A stretch of DNA of 64,000 nucleotides, taken from NCBI GenBank assembly GCA_038087015.1, contig JASBNA010000013.1, forward strand, positions 806,001 to 870,000, written 5' to 3'. Positions 45,664 through 56,345 of this stretch are shown here, one piece after another. Position 1 is the first letter of the stretch; every line of letters begins with the position of its first letter. The DNA is from Cerrena zonata (lineage: Eukaryota; Basidiomycota; Agaricomycetes; Polyporales; Cerrenaceae). A program made the translations under genes and the position numbers. Under the pieces are notes generated by a model that made no database searches, was not told where the DNA came from, and was given only the letters and a program-made list of their open reading frames with translations.

Positions 45664-46108
45664 GAGAAAATTTGAGCTTTAATCCAATACGATACAGGTG
45701 ATGATTAACGAGTGACTTTCTCTCGAAGCACCTTACCGAGTATCTTATCAATAGATGGAAGCAGAAATGAATATGAAAAGTTGAAAAAAAAAAAAAAAAA
45801 AAAAAAAAAAAGAAAAAAAAATTTCCCAACAGAAGTGGTGTGAAAGCAAAGACAAACGAAAGTGTATTATGAACGGTGACGTCTTATTGATGAGTTGTAG
45901 CTTCCACTGTTGTAAGAAGTAGGTCTTTGTTGGTTAATGAATTTCAACTAGGTCTTTATACAGAGAGGATGTCTTTCGACTCGACATTGTCGTTTCTTCG
46001 ACCCTTTGATTTCAACGCGACATTTAGAATGAAAGAAAAGATACGCGTATACAAAGGAGGATGAACTAATGGTCCCAAGCTATATTAAAACTAGGTCTGA
46101 TAGAGAAA
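45664..46108. promoter_or_regulatory. SAS2/DPB4 divergent promoter with two MCB-type elements
   Basis: A perfect MluI cell-cycle box ACGCGT lies at 46043-46048, 61 bp before the DPB4 ATG, with AACGCGA at 46014-46020. Such elements are bound by MBF and are typical of DNA-replication genes expressed at G1/S. The same region has a 28-nt A run plus A9 (45784-45821), which is probably nucleosome-excluding. Confidence 0.65.
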
Positions 46109-46816
46109 ATGCCGCCTAAAGGTTGGAGAAAGAATGCTGATGGTCAATATCCTCAAGTTTCAAAAGAGTCGGAAATAATCTCCATCGATGATATACTTTT
46201 TCCTAAAGCTACCGTGATGAAGCTTGCCAAAAACATCACCAGTGGTACTGGTGATGATAATATGATTTTGGCAAAAGATTCAGGATTAGCGTTACAAAGA
46301 TCGGCTACGGTGTTTGTCTCTCATCTAATGTTCCATGCTCGAGAAGTTGCTAAGGAACAAGACCGTAAAACAGTCAATGCACAAGATATACTAAATGCAT
46401 TAGAACGAGCTGAATTCAATGGATTTACTGGTGAAGTTAAACAAAAATTAAGTGCATTTGAAAATAATACTGCATTGAAAAAGAAACAAAGATTAGAGAA
46501 TAAGAGTGCTAAGGTTGAAGATCCAAATACTCAACCGGCTGCTAAGAAATTAAAGGATAATTCAGAACAAGGTATTCAGAAACTGGAAGATAAAATTGAA
46601 CATGAAGAGGAAGAGGAAGAAGAAGAGGAAGATAATTTTGAAGACGCAAATGATGATGCAAATGATGAAGAGGATGTAGATGGTGGGGAGGAAGAAGGTG
46701 AAGTTCCGCAGTCTAACCCAATTGCAATATTAGGACAAGAAGAGAATGAATTGGGTGGTGAAGAATATGGAGACCAAAACGATGCTAAAAGTGGTGAATC
46801 ATCGGACGAAGAATAG
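46109..46816 (+). CDS. DPB4: DNA polymerase epsilon subunit Dpb4 (histone-fold)
   Basis: Dpb4 pairs with Dpb3 in DNA polymerase epsilon and with Dls1 in the ISW2/CHRAC remodeller. The N-terminus MPPKGWRKNADGQYP matches the S. cerevisiae protein closely. The histone-fold covers residues 25-110 (DDILFPKATVMKLAKNI; ALQRSATVFVSHLMFHAREV; RKTVNAQDILNALERAEF). The C-terminal third is a Glu/Asp-rich tail with a long acidic run. It has 235 residues against 196 in S. cerevisiae, the extra length being in the acidic tail. It is convergent with NYV1, about 35 bp between stops. MCB-type promoter elements fit its S-phase role. Confidence 0.93.
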   Translation: MPPKGWRKNADGQYPQVSKESEIISIDDILFPKATVMKLAKNITSGTGDDNMILAKDSGLALQRSATVFVSHLMFHAREVAKEQDRKTVNAQDILNALERAEFNGFTGEVKQKLSAFENNTALKKKQRLENKSAKVEDPNTQPAAKKLKDNSEQGIQKLEDKIEHEEEEEEEEEDNFEDANDDANDEEDVDGGEEEGEVPQSNPIAILGQEENELGGEEYGDQNDAKSGESSDEE

Positions 46817-46850
46817 TTTATTTCAAATTTATATGTATATATATATTGAA

Positions 46851-47771
46851 TTAATGATGGAAACATTGGCTAAAGAAAGGTAGACCACATTCAACACCTA
46901 AAAGTAGATATATAAGTAATATACCACCTGCAATCAACATAATCATCAATCTAGTTTTACTTAGCCACATTTTCTTCTTAATGGACTGGGCTCTCTTTTG
47001 GAAAACCAGAGAAGAATTGGTAAGACGATCAGTTTGATCAACTAATAAATGTATTTTATCACCTCTATGTAGTAATTTATTAATGTTATCAAGCATCAAA
47101 TTTCGAACTTCTTCCACTTCTTCATTAGCTAAAAGAAGCTGGTTTGGGTTAATCACGTCATTTGCAGATGGACTAGTTGATCCATCGCGATCTCCACGAC
47201 CATTGATTGATCCATAGTTATATATACGTTGATTACTATCATAATGCATTTCTTCGAATTTAATAATTTGATTCATATAGAGTTTGAACTCTCCCGATTT
47301 TGCTTTACCTTGATTATCATTATTTTCTATATCCAGTCTAAATTCAACGTATTTATCAGTTATTTTCTTTAAAACTGATAAAATCAAAGTCTTATTAACG
47401 TCCGCATCAGTAATTGTAATAACCGTTACTAGATCGGTACTTCCATCACTATTATGTATTGTCTTTTTCATAAAATAAAGTAAAAGATTAAAATTAGTAA
47501 TCTTGCTACTTGTTAATGGAATCGAGCCAATAAGTGTTTTAGAAGCATTTATAAGACCGAGTTCCTGTGATATCAACTCGGAACAATTCAAGTTATTGAT
47601 TGAATGAACCAACTGAGCATTTTCAGTAGTATAAAGGGTGGTCGAATTAAGAGTAAGCGTTGTATGAATTACTAAAAAAGAAAAGGTATTTGTAAGTATT
47701 TCAAACCAGAAAAGCTTTTCGAAAATTAAGCAGATTTACATACGTTTTTTAGATAAGTCTTTATTGATCAT
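46851..47771 (-). CDS. NYV1: Vacuolar R-SNARE, with one intron
   Basis: Nyv1 is the v-SNARE for homotypic vacuole fusion. Exon 1 (47771-47744) encodes only MINKDLSKK. Exon 2 (47671-46851) continues LIHTTLTLNSTTLYTTENAQ and the longin domain, followed by the SNARE helix (VEEVRNLMLDNINKLLHRGD ... DRLTNSSLVFQKRA), with the zero-layer Arg in LLHRGD. A single membrane anchor (MIMLIAGGILLIYLLLGV) and a short lumenal tail with two Cys end the protein. Length is 282 residues against 253 in S. cerevisiae. The VAMP7-like longin plus anchor rules out Ykt6. Snc-type proteins lack a longin domain, and Sec22 has a different tail. It is divergent from ECM16. Confidence 0.85.
47672..47743 (-). other. Spliceosomal intron of NYV1
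   Basis: A 72-nt intron on the minus strand with 5' GTATGT, a TACTTAC that could serve as a non-canonical branch site, and 3' CTTTTTTAG. Without it there is no ATG ahead of the longin domain. With it, codon C|TA gives Leu and the frame runs through. Confidence 0.85.
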
Positions 47772-48052
47772 GTTGTTAATTGGTTTTTATTTAAATCCTT
47801 GCATGTATACTTAAATCGTTGTAGATTATTACACCAATTTGAGTAATGGAATAACAAATTTGATATGAATGTTTCGCAGAAAACGTAGTTGAGACTATGC
47901 CGAATTGAAATACAAGCTCTAAAAGGGGGTATCACTCAAAGATTTGGTTATAATTTTTCAATATCCGTGATCAATCGATAACTTGAATCTTTATGGTTGT
48001 CGTCCCAATTTACCAACTAAATAATTTGATTGTCTACACACGCTGTGGAGGT

Positions 48053-48058
48053 CACGTG
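48053..48058. promoter_or_regulatory. CACGTG (Cbf1-type) site in the NYV1/ECM16 promoter
   Basis: GTCACGTGCA contains the palindromic CACGTG about 120 bp before the ECM16 ATG. In CTG-clade yeasts Cbf1 has been tied to ribosome-related genes, so a role at a ribosome-biogenesis helicase gene is plausible. Binding is inferred. The 404-bp intergenic stretch holds nothing else I can name. Confidence 0.5.
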
Positions 48059-48175
48059 CACTATCTAACTGCGAAGAGCTTTTGAGAAGAGCTGAAAAAA
48101 AAAAAAAGTTGGATCAGATGTGATGGTTAAAGGTTTTTGAATAAGCATAGAACCGACGATATACTCTAAGTTGGT

Positions 48176-51100
48176 ATGGGTAAGTATAGAAAAAGGTTCA
48201 ATGAGAAGGCAAGATCCGGCCAAATTGCAAAGCAAAACGCTTTGAAGGCGGTGAGAAACAAGCAATTCACCAGATATGCCGATGAGGACGCTGATTCGAA
48301 TGAATCAAAAAGTACTTCGAATAGCATACTTGAACAAGAACAAGATCCCAATGCTGCGATACTAAAGCCTGTGACGGAAGCCGAGAAGCTTGAGCGTAAA
48401 AGGAAGCTAGAGGAGTCATTATACGATCAAAATTCAAAGGAAAATAAATTATCCAAGGCTAAAAAGAAGCGTTTGGATAAATATATTGAACATCAAATAA
48501 AAAGAGAAGAAAAGAAGACATTACTTGAAAAATTATCCAAAACAAAGATAGACACCGACTTGCTAGCACCTTCAAAGTTATTGGGGACAGGTAAGCAAAC
48601 TAGGCGTGAGGAAATGATCGAAGCTCTTGACTTGGAAAGACAAGGTAGAGGTGATGAGCGTACAAAAGCAATTCTATACGAAGAGCATGAAGCTAAAGAC
48701 TGGCCAGAAGATGCTCCATCTCAAGACACATATACTAGTAAGTTCCCATCAAGTGAAGAAGAAGATGAGGAGGACGAAGGCGAATTTCCATCTACCGAGT
48801 CAAAATCCTCTTTCATAGATAATAGACCAGCTAAGTTTGGTGGAAGTGGGTTTGGCTTTGGTTTTGCCAATTTGCAAAAAATTGAAAAAAATAAACCAAA
48901 GAAGAAGTATACTTGGAGACTAGCTGTGGAGAAAGAAGAGAAAAAGAGACTCAAGATCGAAGAGGAAGATGACTTTAAATCAGATGATGAAAGCGCCCTG
49001 GATGAAGAAAGCGAAGATGCATCTGATTCCAGCACATCAAGCACTAAAGGAGATATCGAAGAGCAGAATGACGATGATGAAAGTGAGGATGACGATGAGG
49101 ATGACGATGAGGACGATGAGGATGATGAGGACGATGAGGACGATAAGGATGATGAGGATGATGAGGATGATGAGGACGAAAACGAAGATAATGAAGATGT
49201 TCCAAGGCTTTTAAGGGGTAAACCTAAGCATTCAAAACTCGCTGAAACATTTAAAGAATGGGCTGAAAGTCAAGTTCGTAAGCTCGAGAACCGTGATCAA
49301 GAAGTGGTTTTACCCGAGTTATCCAAAGAAGTCAAAGAAAAATATTCTAAACCAACAATTCATGAAGAAGATTTGCCTTCTGATAATGAAGAAATCATTC
49401 CTATTAATGAAGATTTAAAAAGAGATGCATTTTTTGTGGATGTCACTAGGGATCCTGAAGTCCAATCACAAAGAATGCAACTTCCTGTCTTTGGTGAAGA
49501 ACACAGAATAATGGAAGCTATTCATCACCATGATTGCATTGTCATTTGTGGTGAAACTGGTTCCGGTAAAACCACCCAAGTCCCCCAATTTTTATACGAA
49601 GCCGGCTTTGGTAATTTGAAATCAGATTTATATCCTGGCATGATCGGTATTACCCAACCAAGACGTGTGGCCGCCGTTTCCATGGCCCAACGTGTCGGTA
49701 ATGAATTGGGTGAAGAGCATGGTAAGAGGGTTGGTTATCAAATCAGATTTGATACCACAATTAAAAATGAAGGTACTGAAAATGGTACCGCAATGAAATT
49801 CATGACAGATGGGGTGTTATTGAGAGAAATGATGACTGATTTCTTGTTAAAGAAATACTCTTCTCTAATTATTGATGAAGCTCATGAGAGAAATATAAAT
49901 ACCGATATTCTAATTGGTATGCTAAGTAGGGTTTTAAAATTAAGAAGACAATACCATGAAAAAGATCCTCAAAACTATAAGCCATTAAAAATTATCGTCA
50001 TGTCTGCTACATTAAGGGTCTCTGATTTTTCAGAAAATAAAAGTTTATTTACTACTCCTCCACCTATATTAAAGGTTGATGCTAGACAATACCCTGTCAG
50101 TGTCCATTTCAACCGTCATACAAGATTTGACTATTTGGAAGAAGCTTTCAAGAAAGCATGCAAAATTCATAAAAAATTACCCCCAGGTGGAATATTGATT
50201 TTTCTTACTGGTAAAAATGAAATCACTGCTACTGTGAAAAAATTAAGAAAAGAGTTTCCTTTCCCTCAATCTAAAAAGGAGAAATACTATGATACTGAGA
50301 TACCACAAGTCGGTGCTACTAAAAATATTTCACTTGAAGCAGAGGATGTTGAAATGGATATTAAATTGAAACCAGAAGAAATAGAAGAGAATGATGATTA
50401 TGAATCTGATTCAGAAGAAGAAGAAGGTTTTGAAGAAACATTGGAGGATCATCAAACTGAAAAAGATCCTTTGTATGTCTTGCCATTATATTCTTTATTA
50501 CCTACAAAAGAACAAATGAAAGTATTTGAAGACCCTCCTAAAGGAAGCAGACTATGTATTGTGGCGACTAATGTTGCAGAAACTTCTTTGACTATACCAG
50601 GAATTCGTTACGTTGTCGATTGTGGTAGATCCAAAGAACGTAAATTTAATGAGGAAACCAATGTCCAATCTTTTGAAGTTGATTGGATATCTAAAGCTTC
50701 AGCAGATCAAAGATCTGGTAGAGCTGGTAGAACTGGTCCAGGACATTGTTACAGGTTATTCTCTTCTGCAATCTATGAAGAATATTTCCCTCAGTTTAGT
50801 AAGCCTGAAATTTTAAGAATGCCGGTTGAAAGTACTGTTTTATCGATGAAAAGTATGGGCATTGATCAAATTGTCAATTTCCCATTTCCCACTCCACCAG
50901 AAAGACGTTCCCTTTATAAAGCAGAAAAGTTGTTGGTTTATTTGGGTGCATTAGATAAGAAAAGTAAATCCATCACTGAATTGGGTCGAACCATGGCCTT
51001 GTTTCCGTTGAGTCCTAGATTTGCAAAGGTTTTAATCATCGGAAATCAACAAGAGTGTTTAAATTATATAATTGCTATCGTTTCTGCATTGTCTGTCGGT

Positions 51101-52066
51101 GATCCCTTTATCAATGAGTTTGAATTGGGCCTCGATAAGGAACCTAAGGAGAAAAAGCAAAAAAAACTGAACGATAGGAATGATAGTTCCGATGAAGATG
51201 ATTATGAATCAAGCGAAGATGAATCTAATAAAGACATCGAAGCCAGAAGACAGTTGAGATCCAAGTACCACAAGTCTAATGCGATGTTCTCTAGATTAGA
51301 TAAGTATTCCGATGCATTGAAGCTCTTATCAGCAGTTTGTGCCTTTGACCATGTTCCACAAAATAAGAAAATTGACTTTTTGAATTCAAATTTCTTGAGA
51401 GCCAAGGTCATGGAGGAAATTCAAAAGTTAAGAAAGCAAATCACTTATATAGTCAAAGTTAACACTAGTGAAGACTCTATAGCTGCTCATAAAGAAGAAA
51501 CTTTAAAATTGGGAGTGCCTTCAAAAGTTCAAGTTGCAGCAATAAAACAAATGGTGGCATCGGGATTCATTGATCAAATTGCAGTCCGTGGTGACTTGGT
51601 AGATGCTGATATCAGCATCACTAACAAAATGAACATCGCTAGCATTCCGTATTCTACTGTATTCCCAAGTTCAGTGTATAACGATGGAATTGATCCTCAT
51701 GTTTATATCCACCCTAACTCGGTCATCGTGAAGAGTGGTGAAGTCCCTGCTCAGTATTTTGTATACTCTTCTTTGAATTTAAGTGCCAACGCAAAGGAGA
51801 ACAAACTTAAAAAATTGAGAATGAAACCATTAGTCAACATCACAGGTAAACAATTGGCTAACGTTGGTAAAACTTCTTCCTTGGTTACTTATTCCAAGCC
51901 CTTGGGACATCCATATGCCCCAAAGAATATCACTCCTTCCAAAAGAGAATGTTACGTTGTACCAAGGTTTGGTGCTGCTATTGGTGATGGTGGTCTCGGT
52001 TGGGACTTGCCAGTGGTCAAAGTCTACCAAGTCAAAAAGCATGGTTCCTGGGTCATTGAAGACTAG
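48176..52066 (+). CDS. ECM16: DEAH-box RNA helicase of small-subunit processome
   Basis: Ecm16/Dhr1 (human DHX37) removes U3 snoRNA from pre-18S rRNA during 40S assembly in the nucleolus. The N-terminus MGKYRKRFNEKARSGQIAK matches the family. Helicase motifs: GETGSGKTT (Walker A, about residue 459), TQPRRVAA, DEAH in LIIDEAHERNINTD (about 565), SAT in IVMSATLRVSDF (about 609), and QRSGRAGRTGPG (about 843), followed by the HA2/OB region. A highly acidic Asp/Glu run occupies about residues 296-340, and further acidic insertions lie within and after the helicase core. It has 1,296 residues against 1,267 and is uninterrupted. Confidence 0.96.
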   Translation: MGKYRKRFNEKARSGQIAKQNALKAVRNKQFTRYADEDADSNESKSTSNSILEQEQDPNAAILKPVTEAEKLERKRKLEESLYDQNSKENKLSKAKKKRLDKYIEHQIKREEKKTLLEKLSKTKIDTDLLAPSKLLGTGKQTRREEMIEALDLERQGRGDERTKAILYEEHEAKDWPEDAPSQDTYTSKFPSSEEEDEEDEGEFPSTESKSSFIDNRPAKFGGSGFGFGFANLQKIEKNKPKKKYTWRLAVEKEEKKRLKIEEEDDFKSDDESALDEESEDASDSSTSSTKGDIEEQNDDDESEDDDEDDDEDDEDDEDDEDDKDDEDDEDDEDENEDNEDVPRLLRGKPKHSKLAETFKEWAESQVRKLENRDQEVVLPELSKEVKEKYSKPTIHEEDLPSDNEEIIPINEDLKRDAFFVDVTRDPEVQSQRMQLPVFGEEHRIMEAIHHHDCIVICGETGSGKTTQVPQFLYEAGFGNLKSDLYPGMIGITQPRRVAAVSMAQRVGNELGEEHGKRVGYQIRFDTTIKNEGTENGTAMKFMTDGVLLREMMTDFLLKKYSSLIIDEAHERNINTDILIGMLSRVLKLRRQYHEKDPQNYKPLKIIVMSATLRVSDFSENKSLFTTPPPILKVDARQYPVSVHFNRHTRFDYLEEAFKKACKIHKKLPPGGILIFLTGKNEITATVKKLRKEFPFPQSKKEKYYDTEIPQVGATKNISLEAEDVEMDIKLKPEEIEENDDYESDSEEEEGFEETLEDHQTEKDPLYVLPLYSLLPTKEQMKVFEDPPKGSRLCIVATNVAETSLTIPGIRYVVDCGRSKERKFNEETNVQSFEVDWISKASADQRSGRAGRTGPGHCYRLFSSAIYEEYFPQFSKPEILRMPVESTVLSMKSMGIDQIVNFPFPTPPERRSLYKAEKLLVYLGALDKKSKSITELGRTMALFPLSPRFAKVLIIGNQQECLNYIIAIVSALSVGDPFINEFELGLDKEPKEKKQKKLNDRNDSSDEDDYESSEDESNKDIEARRQLRSKYHKSNAMFSRLDKYSDALKLLSAVCAFDHVPQNKKIDFLNSNFLRAKVMEEIQKLRKQITYIVKVNTSEDSIAAHKEETLKLGVPSKVQVAAIKQMVASGFIDQIAVRGDLVDADISITNKMNIASIPYSTVFPSSVYNDGIDPHVYIHPNSVIVKSGEVPAQYFVYSSLNLSANAKENKLKKLRMKPLVNITGKQLANVGKTSSLVTYSKPLGHPYAPKNITPSKRECYVVPRFGAAIGDGGLGWDLPVVKVYQVKKHGSWVIED

Positions 52067-52333
52067 CCTTATGCCCTTCAATGAACATTGGATGTATATA
52101 AGCATAATAACTGTATATTAATGAACATGTAAATTAGATTGCAAAATTCAGAATGTAGCAAAACTTTCGCAGAAAAAAATTTTTTTTTTTTTTTGTTTGA
52201 AGCATCAAAAGCGAAGATGGAAGTTAGCGAAAAGAAACCCACGAAAAAATGAAAACAGAGAAGTAAACAGTTTAAGCTATAAGACTCTACTCGATACTTG
52301 ATTTCTTGAATCCAATCACCCTTGCCACACATA

Positions 52334-55300
52334 ATGGATTCTGGTGGAACAGCTAAAAAGCTGTCGAACAGCAAGAAACAGCAAGGGGATAGTCGAAGTG
52401 CTAACGATAGTTTTATACCACCCTATGTATTGGATCATGCTTCCCAACGTCTTTTTATACTTTCAGTGTTTATTCTTATACAATGTTGGAAAGTCTATGA
52501 TATTATCTTGATAAGGACCGAGACTTTAACTACAAACCCGGTTACGTTGACCAATCTCAATAATTTTACCTTCGTGATAAAATATGCCATAATAGATGGG
52601 CTGTTCTTATGGATTCTTCCCATCTTGAATATTCCATACCTAACGTTTTCTCCATTGCTAACATTACTTCTAACACTTGGAATGAATGCTATTACATTTG
52701 TTCTTGCTAGTAACGCAGCAATTCCTCTTTTTGCCAACTTAATTCTACCATTCTGGAAATACATCTTCAATAAGAAAGAATTGACCATCATCGGTGATTC
52801 TGTATCTCCCACAAACGTCATCGATATGAATTCTCATTTTAAAGGTAAATATACTATTCAATACTTGCCTGATTCATCTGCTCATTTCAATCCATTCCAT
52901 TTCGATAAACTATGCTTGGATACCAACCACCCAGCTCCAATAATGATGCCAATAGAATTTAATACCACTACTGATATTGGGTTTTTACAAATAGAACATA
53001 TAACTCCTGAAAATGAGATTCATCATGTGAATTATATAAAAAATGATTTAAACAAATTGTTGAAAAAAGATACAAGTCATTTAAGAAAATATTCTGGTTT
53101 TATCAGTACTGACAAAAGAGTATTTTATACCGAAGTTCCAATACTGGCTCCTGGAAAATATAGAATAAGCAAAGTCACCGACTTAAAAGGTACAGTCATT
53201 CGTTCTTTCAAATCAGACTTTCTCATAGCGAAATGCCCCAATTCAGAATTCGTCTACCCCTTCCCTAATAAAAAGAGCTATAAGTGTGTTGGGGATCCAG
53301 ACATTGAAGATAATGATTTAAATTTACCTTTGGTTAAAGTTTCTGGTGTTGCCCCATTGAATGTTGAGTTTGATGCTAGGTTGACTGATGGAACCTTATT
53401 CAAATTTCATAAAACTGTTGAAACTGAAAAGCAAACTAATACTGAACTAGATCTAATTCGACCGAAACTCTCACTCGTAATTTGGTCGAGCAAGAATTAT
53501 TAGGGAACCCATTAATTCTTTCAACGAAAAATACTGGTAAAGTTGGCATTCAAATTAGGGCAATTACCGATCATTTAGGTAATTCTAAAAGATATAACCC
53601 ACTTTCTGAGGATAATGATTTATGGTTTGAAATTGACTTAAGACCAGTACCACCTATAAGACTTGTAGACACAAGTGCAAGCAAAGCGTTGTTGGTAAAC
53701 TCCTCAAAAACTTTGAATCTAGATTATCCGGCTAATGATGGCGATTTCCCTTTGACTGTGAATATATCCTATACAAGTAACGAAAATTCGCTATTAGATC
53801 ATACTTTTAAAAGAGAATTTAAAAATGTACAAGAGTTAAGGAAGGGTATTGAAGTAAGTAAAGAGGGAAGATATCAATTAGTTGAGGCATTCAATAAATT
53901 TTGTCCATGCAAGGCTGATCCAACTGCAATTGATCTTGTTTTAGCTCGCCCACCTCAAGTAGATATAATGGCAGAACCTATCCTAGATAAATGTGTTGGT
54001 CTGATTGGTTATAAGTTTGATTTCGATTTCGAAGGCTCCGCTCCATTTCTGGTCCAATATCAAGTATTCAAGAATATTTCTGGTGGAACTTTAAAGCCTA
54101 TACTAAATGAGCATGGCCTTACGACTAGGGTTATCAAATCTTCTCTGAAACATTATAACTTTGAATATAAACCTCGTGTTGAAGGTGAGTATGTTATTAT
54201 TTTCAAAAATATCAAAGACGTTAATTATAATAAACAACCAATCCCTCTTGACGAGAAGAAACATACATACCTGACCTATTTCAAACAAAGATCGTCGGTA
54301 TCATTTTTTGAAAATGGTGGTAAGTCTAAAACTTTATCTACCTGCTTCAATAGTTCTGCTACGGTACCTTTGTATTTCACTGGAAATCTGCCTTTTTCTT
54401 TTTCTTATGATGTTGTCAATGTTCAATCGAAAGAAAAGGCTGTATCTAATCAAAAAGTTACAAATTGGTTTGATAGTATTTATAATATTGAGTTACCATC
54501 GTTTAAAAAAGGCGGTACTTATTCTATTGTTTTGAAAGATGTGGTTGATTCAATGGGTTGTAATGCTGAATTTGATACTGAAGAATCAATTTATGTGAGA
54601 ACAAGATCAGACATACCAGAAATATCCTTTGATAAAGGATCCAGAGATTTCAGAATTATTGAAGGTGACTCAGTCAAAATACCGTTATCACTCAAGTCCT
54701 CAATTGGTATGTCTTCCAGTGATCAATTGAATTACACAATTACTGATTTGTTTGACAGCAGCATATCCAAATCAAGAAAGCTCACTAATTTGAATAATTT
54801 TGTTGTTAGAGATACTGGTATATATAAACTCACTTCGTTGATGAATGGTGGTTGCAGTGGTAAAATCAGTGATGAAGAAAAAGTTCGAGTAAGCTTTTAC
54901 CCTAGACCTAATCTTACTGTGTCTGCACTTCCAGAAACAGTTTTGAAACAACACCTGGAGGAAAATTTTGCTTCCGTACATTTGAAGCGTGTTTGTCAAT
55001 ACCGTGAAAATAAAGTCCAATTGAATCTCCAGGGATCAGCACCATTTATCGTTGATTACGACATTAAATTTCCAGGTGGTAACGTCGAGACAAAAAGTTT
55101 AAGTGCTGATTCGAATAACCTTGATTTTGACTTGCCAACAAGTCAAAGTGGAGACTATGAAGTTGTTTTCAAAGGTGTTTATGATAACTTGTATACCAAA
55201 GCTAGGATTTTGAGACTTGGGGAATCTAAAGGATTGAGCCCTGTTGTGAGATATGATATTTCCCCATTACCTAATGCTGTTTTCCCTAAGTCATCTAACT

Positions 55301-56238
55301 TTGTTCAAATATGTGAGACTGCTTTAAAAACTAAGAAATCATCAATACCTCCAATACAAGTTGACTTTTCTGGAGAATATCCTTTCACGATTAAAGCATC
55401 TTTCAAGCAAGGATTGAATGGTAAAAGTCAAAAGTTTATGATTGAGAACATCGATGAACCTTATTTGCATTTATCAAATGCCTTGGGTTCAAACAAACGA
55501 ATTTTAGACATTGAGAAAGATCTTCATGTAGGTGAACACTTGATTACTTTACATGAGGTTCAAGATGCAAATGGTTGTATTAGGAAAGATTTAACCTCCA
55601 ATAATAGATATGCTATTGCTGTCACTGAGGCACCAAACATATCAAAACAACAACCAAATAAACCTTACTATTGTGTGGGTGACCACATTTCTTATAATAT
55701 GAGTGGGGTTTCTCCATTCACTGTTTTCTATTCTTTCAATGGAAAATCACAAAAAGCAGAACTGTCTCATAGATTCTACCGATTAGCTTCGAAACCTGGT
55801 GTCCTTACAATCAATGGTTTGCGAGATTCGTCTGTGAATAAATGCTCAGTTAATTTCACTGAAGGTACCTCACAATATGAATCATTGAAGTTGGATGTTT
55901 ATGACCTTCCATCAGTGGAAGTAAGTCAAGGTGAAAATATTATCCGTAATCTTCATGAAGGGGACCAGACTGAAATCAAGTTCACATTCACCGGAACCCC
56001 ACCATTTTACTTGAAATACATCAGAACTATAGAAAATATCGAGCAAAATTCCAAGAGGAAGCATTTATCTAAACATAGAAAGCAAAAGAATAAAGTTTTA
56101 GAAACCAAAGTGGTTGAAGGAATTTGGGACCATGAGTATACAGTCTATGCAAACTTAGAAGGTACCTATGAAGCTATTGAGGTCAGGGATGCATATTGCA
56201 GAGCAAAGAGAGATGATATTGAAGTTCCTGACAATTGA
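52334..56238 (+). CDS. POM152: Nuclear pore membrane glycoprotein Pom152 (one frame break)
   Basis: Pom152 is the integral membrane nucleoporin that forms the lumenal ring of the yeast nuclear pore. The N-terminus is cytosolic, then hydrophobic segments lie between about residues 40 and 150 (LFILSVFILIQCWKVYDII; YAIIDGLFLWILPILNI; TLLLTLGMNAITFVLAS). The rest is lumenal, with at least seven Ig-like repeats marked by a G-x-x-P-F/L strand: SGVAPLNVEF, EGSAPFLVQY, TGNLPFSFSY, QGSAPFIVDY, SGEYPFTIKA, SGVSPFTVFY, TGTPPFYLKY. The frame changes near 53450, where one missing T in GATCTAATTCGACC hides the join TELD-SNSTETLTRNLVEQELLG. ATG at 52334 is the first in frame. Joined length is about 1,301 residues against 1,337 in S. 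cerevisiae. Confidence 0.92.
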
Positions 56239-56345
56239 TATTTTTTTCTTCTTCTTTTTAGATCGCATAATTAAAATAACAGGGTTTAGTACCCTCTGTA
56301 ACATAGTCTAATATAAATACATATTATTATCAAAGAAGTGTAAAG

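Noticed and set aside
48969..49214. Met/Arg-rich ORF inside ECM16
   Set aside because: It is the alternative frame of a GAT/GAG acidic repeat in a well-conserved helicase gene.
53482..56238. A separate gene downstream of the POM152 N-terminal part
   Set aside because: The two frames overlap by 22 bp and the Ig-like repeats continue across the join; it has no plausible independent start.
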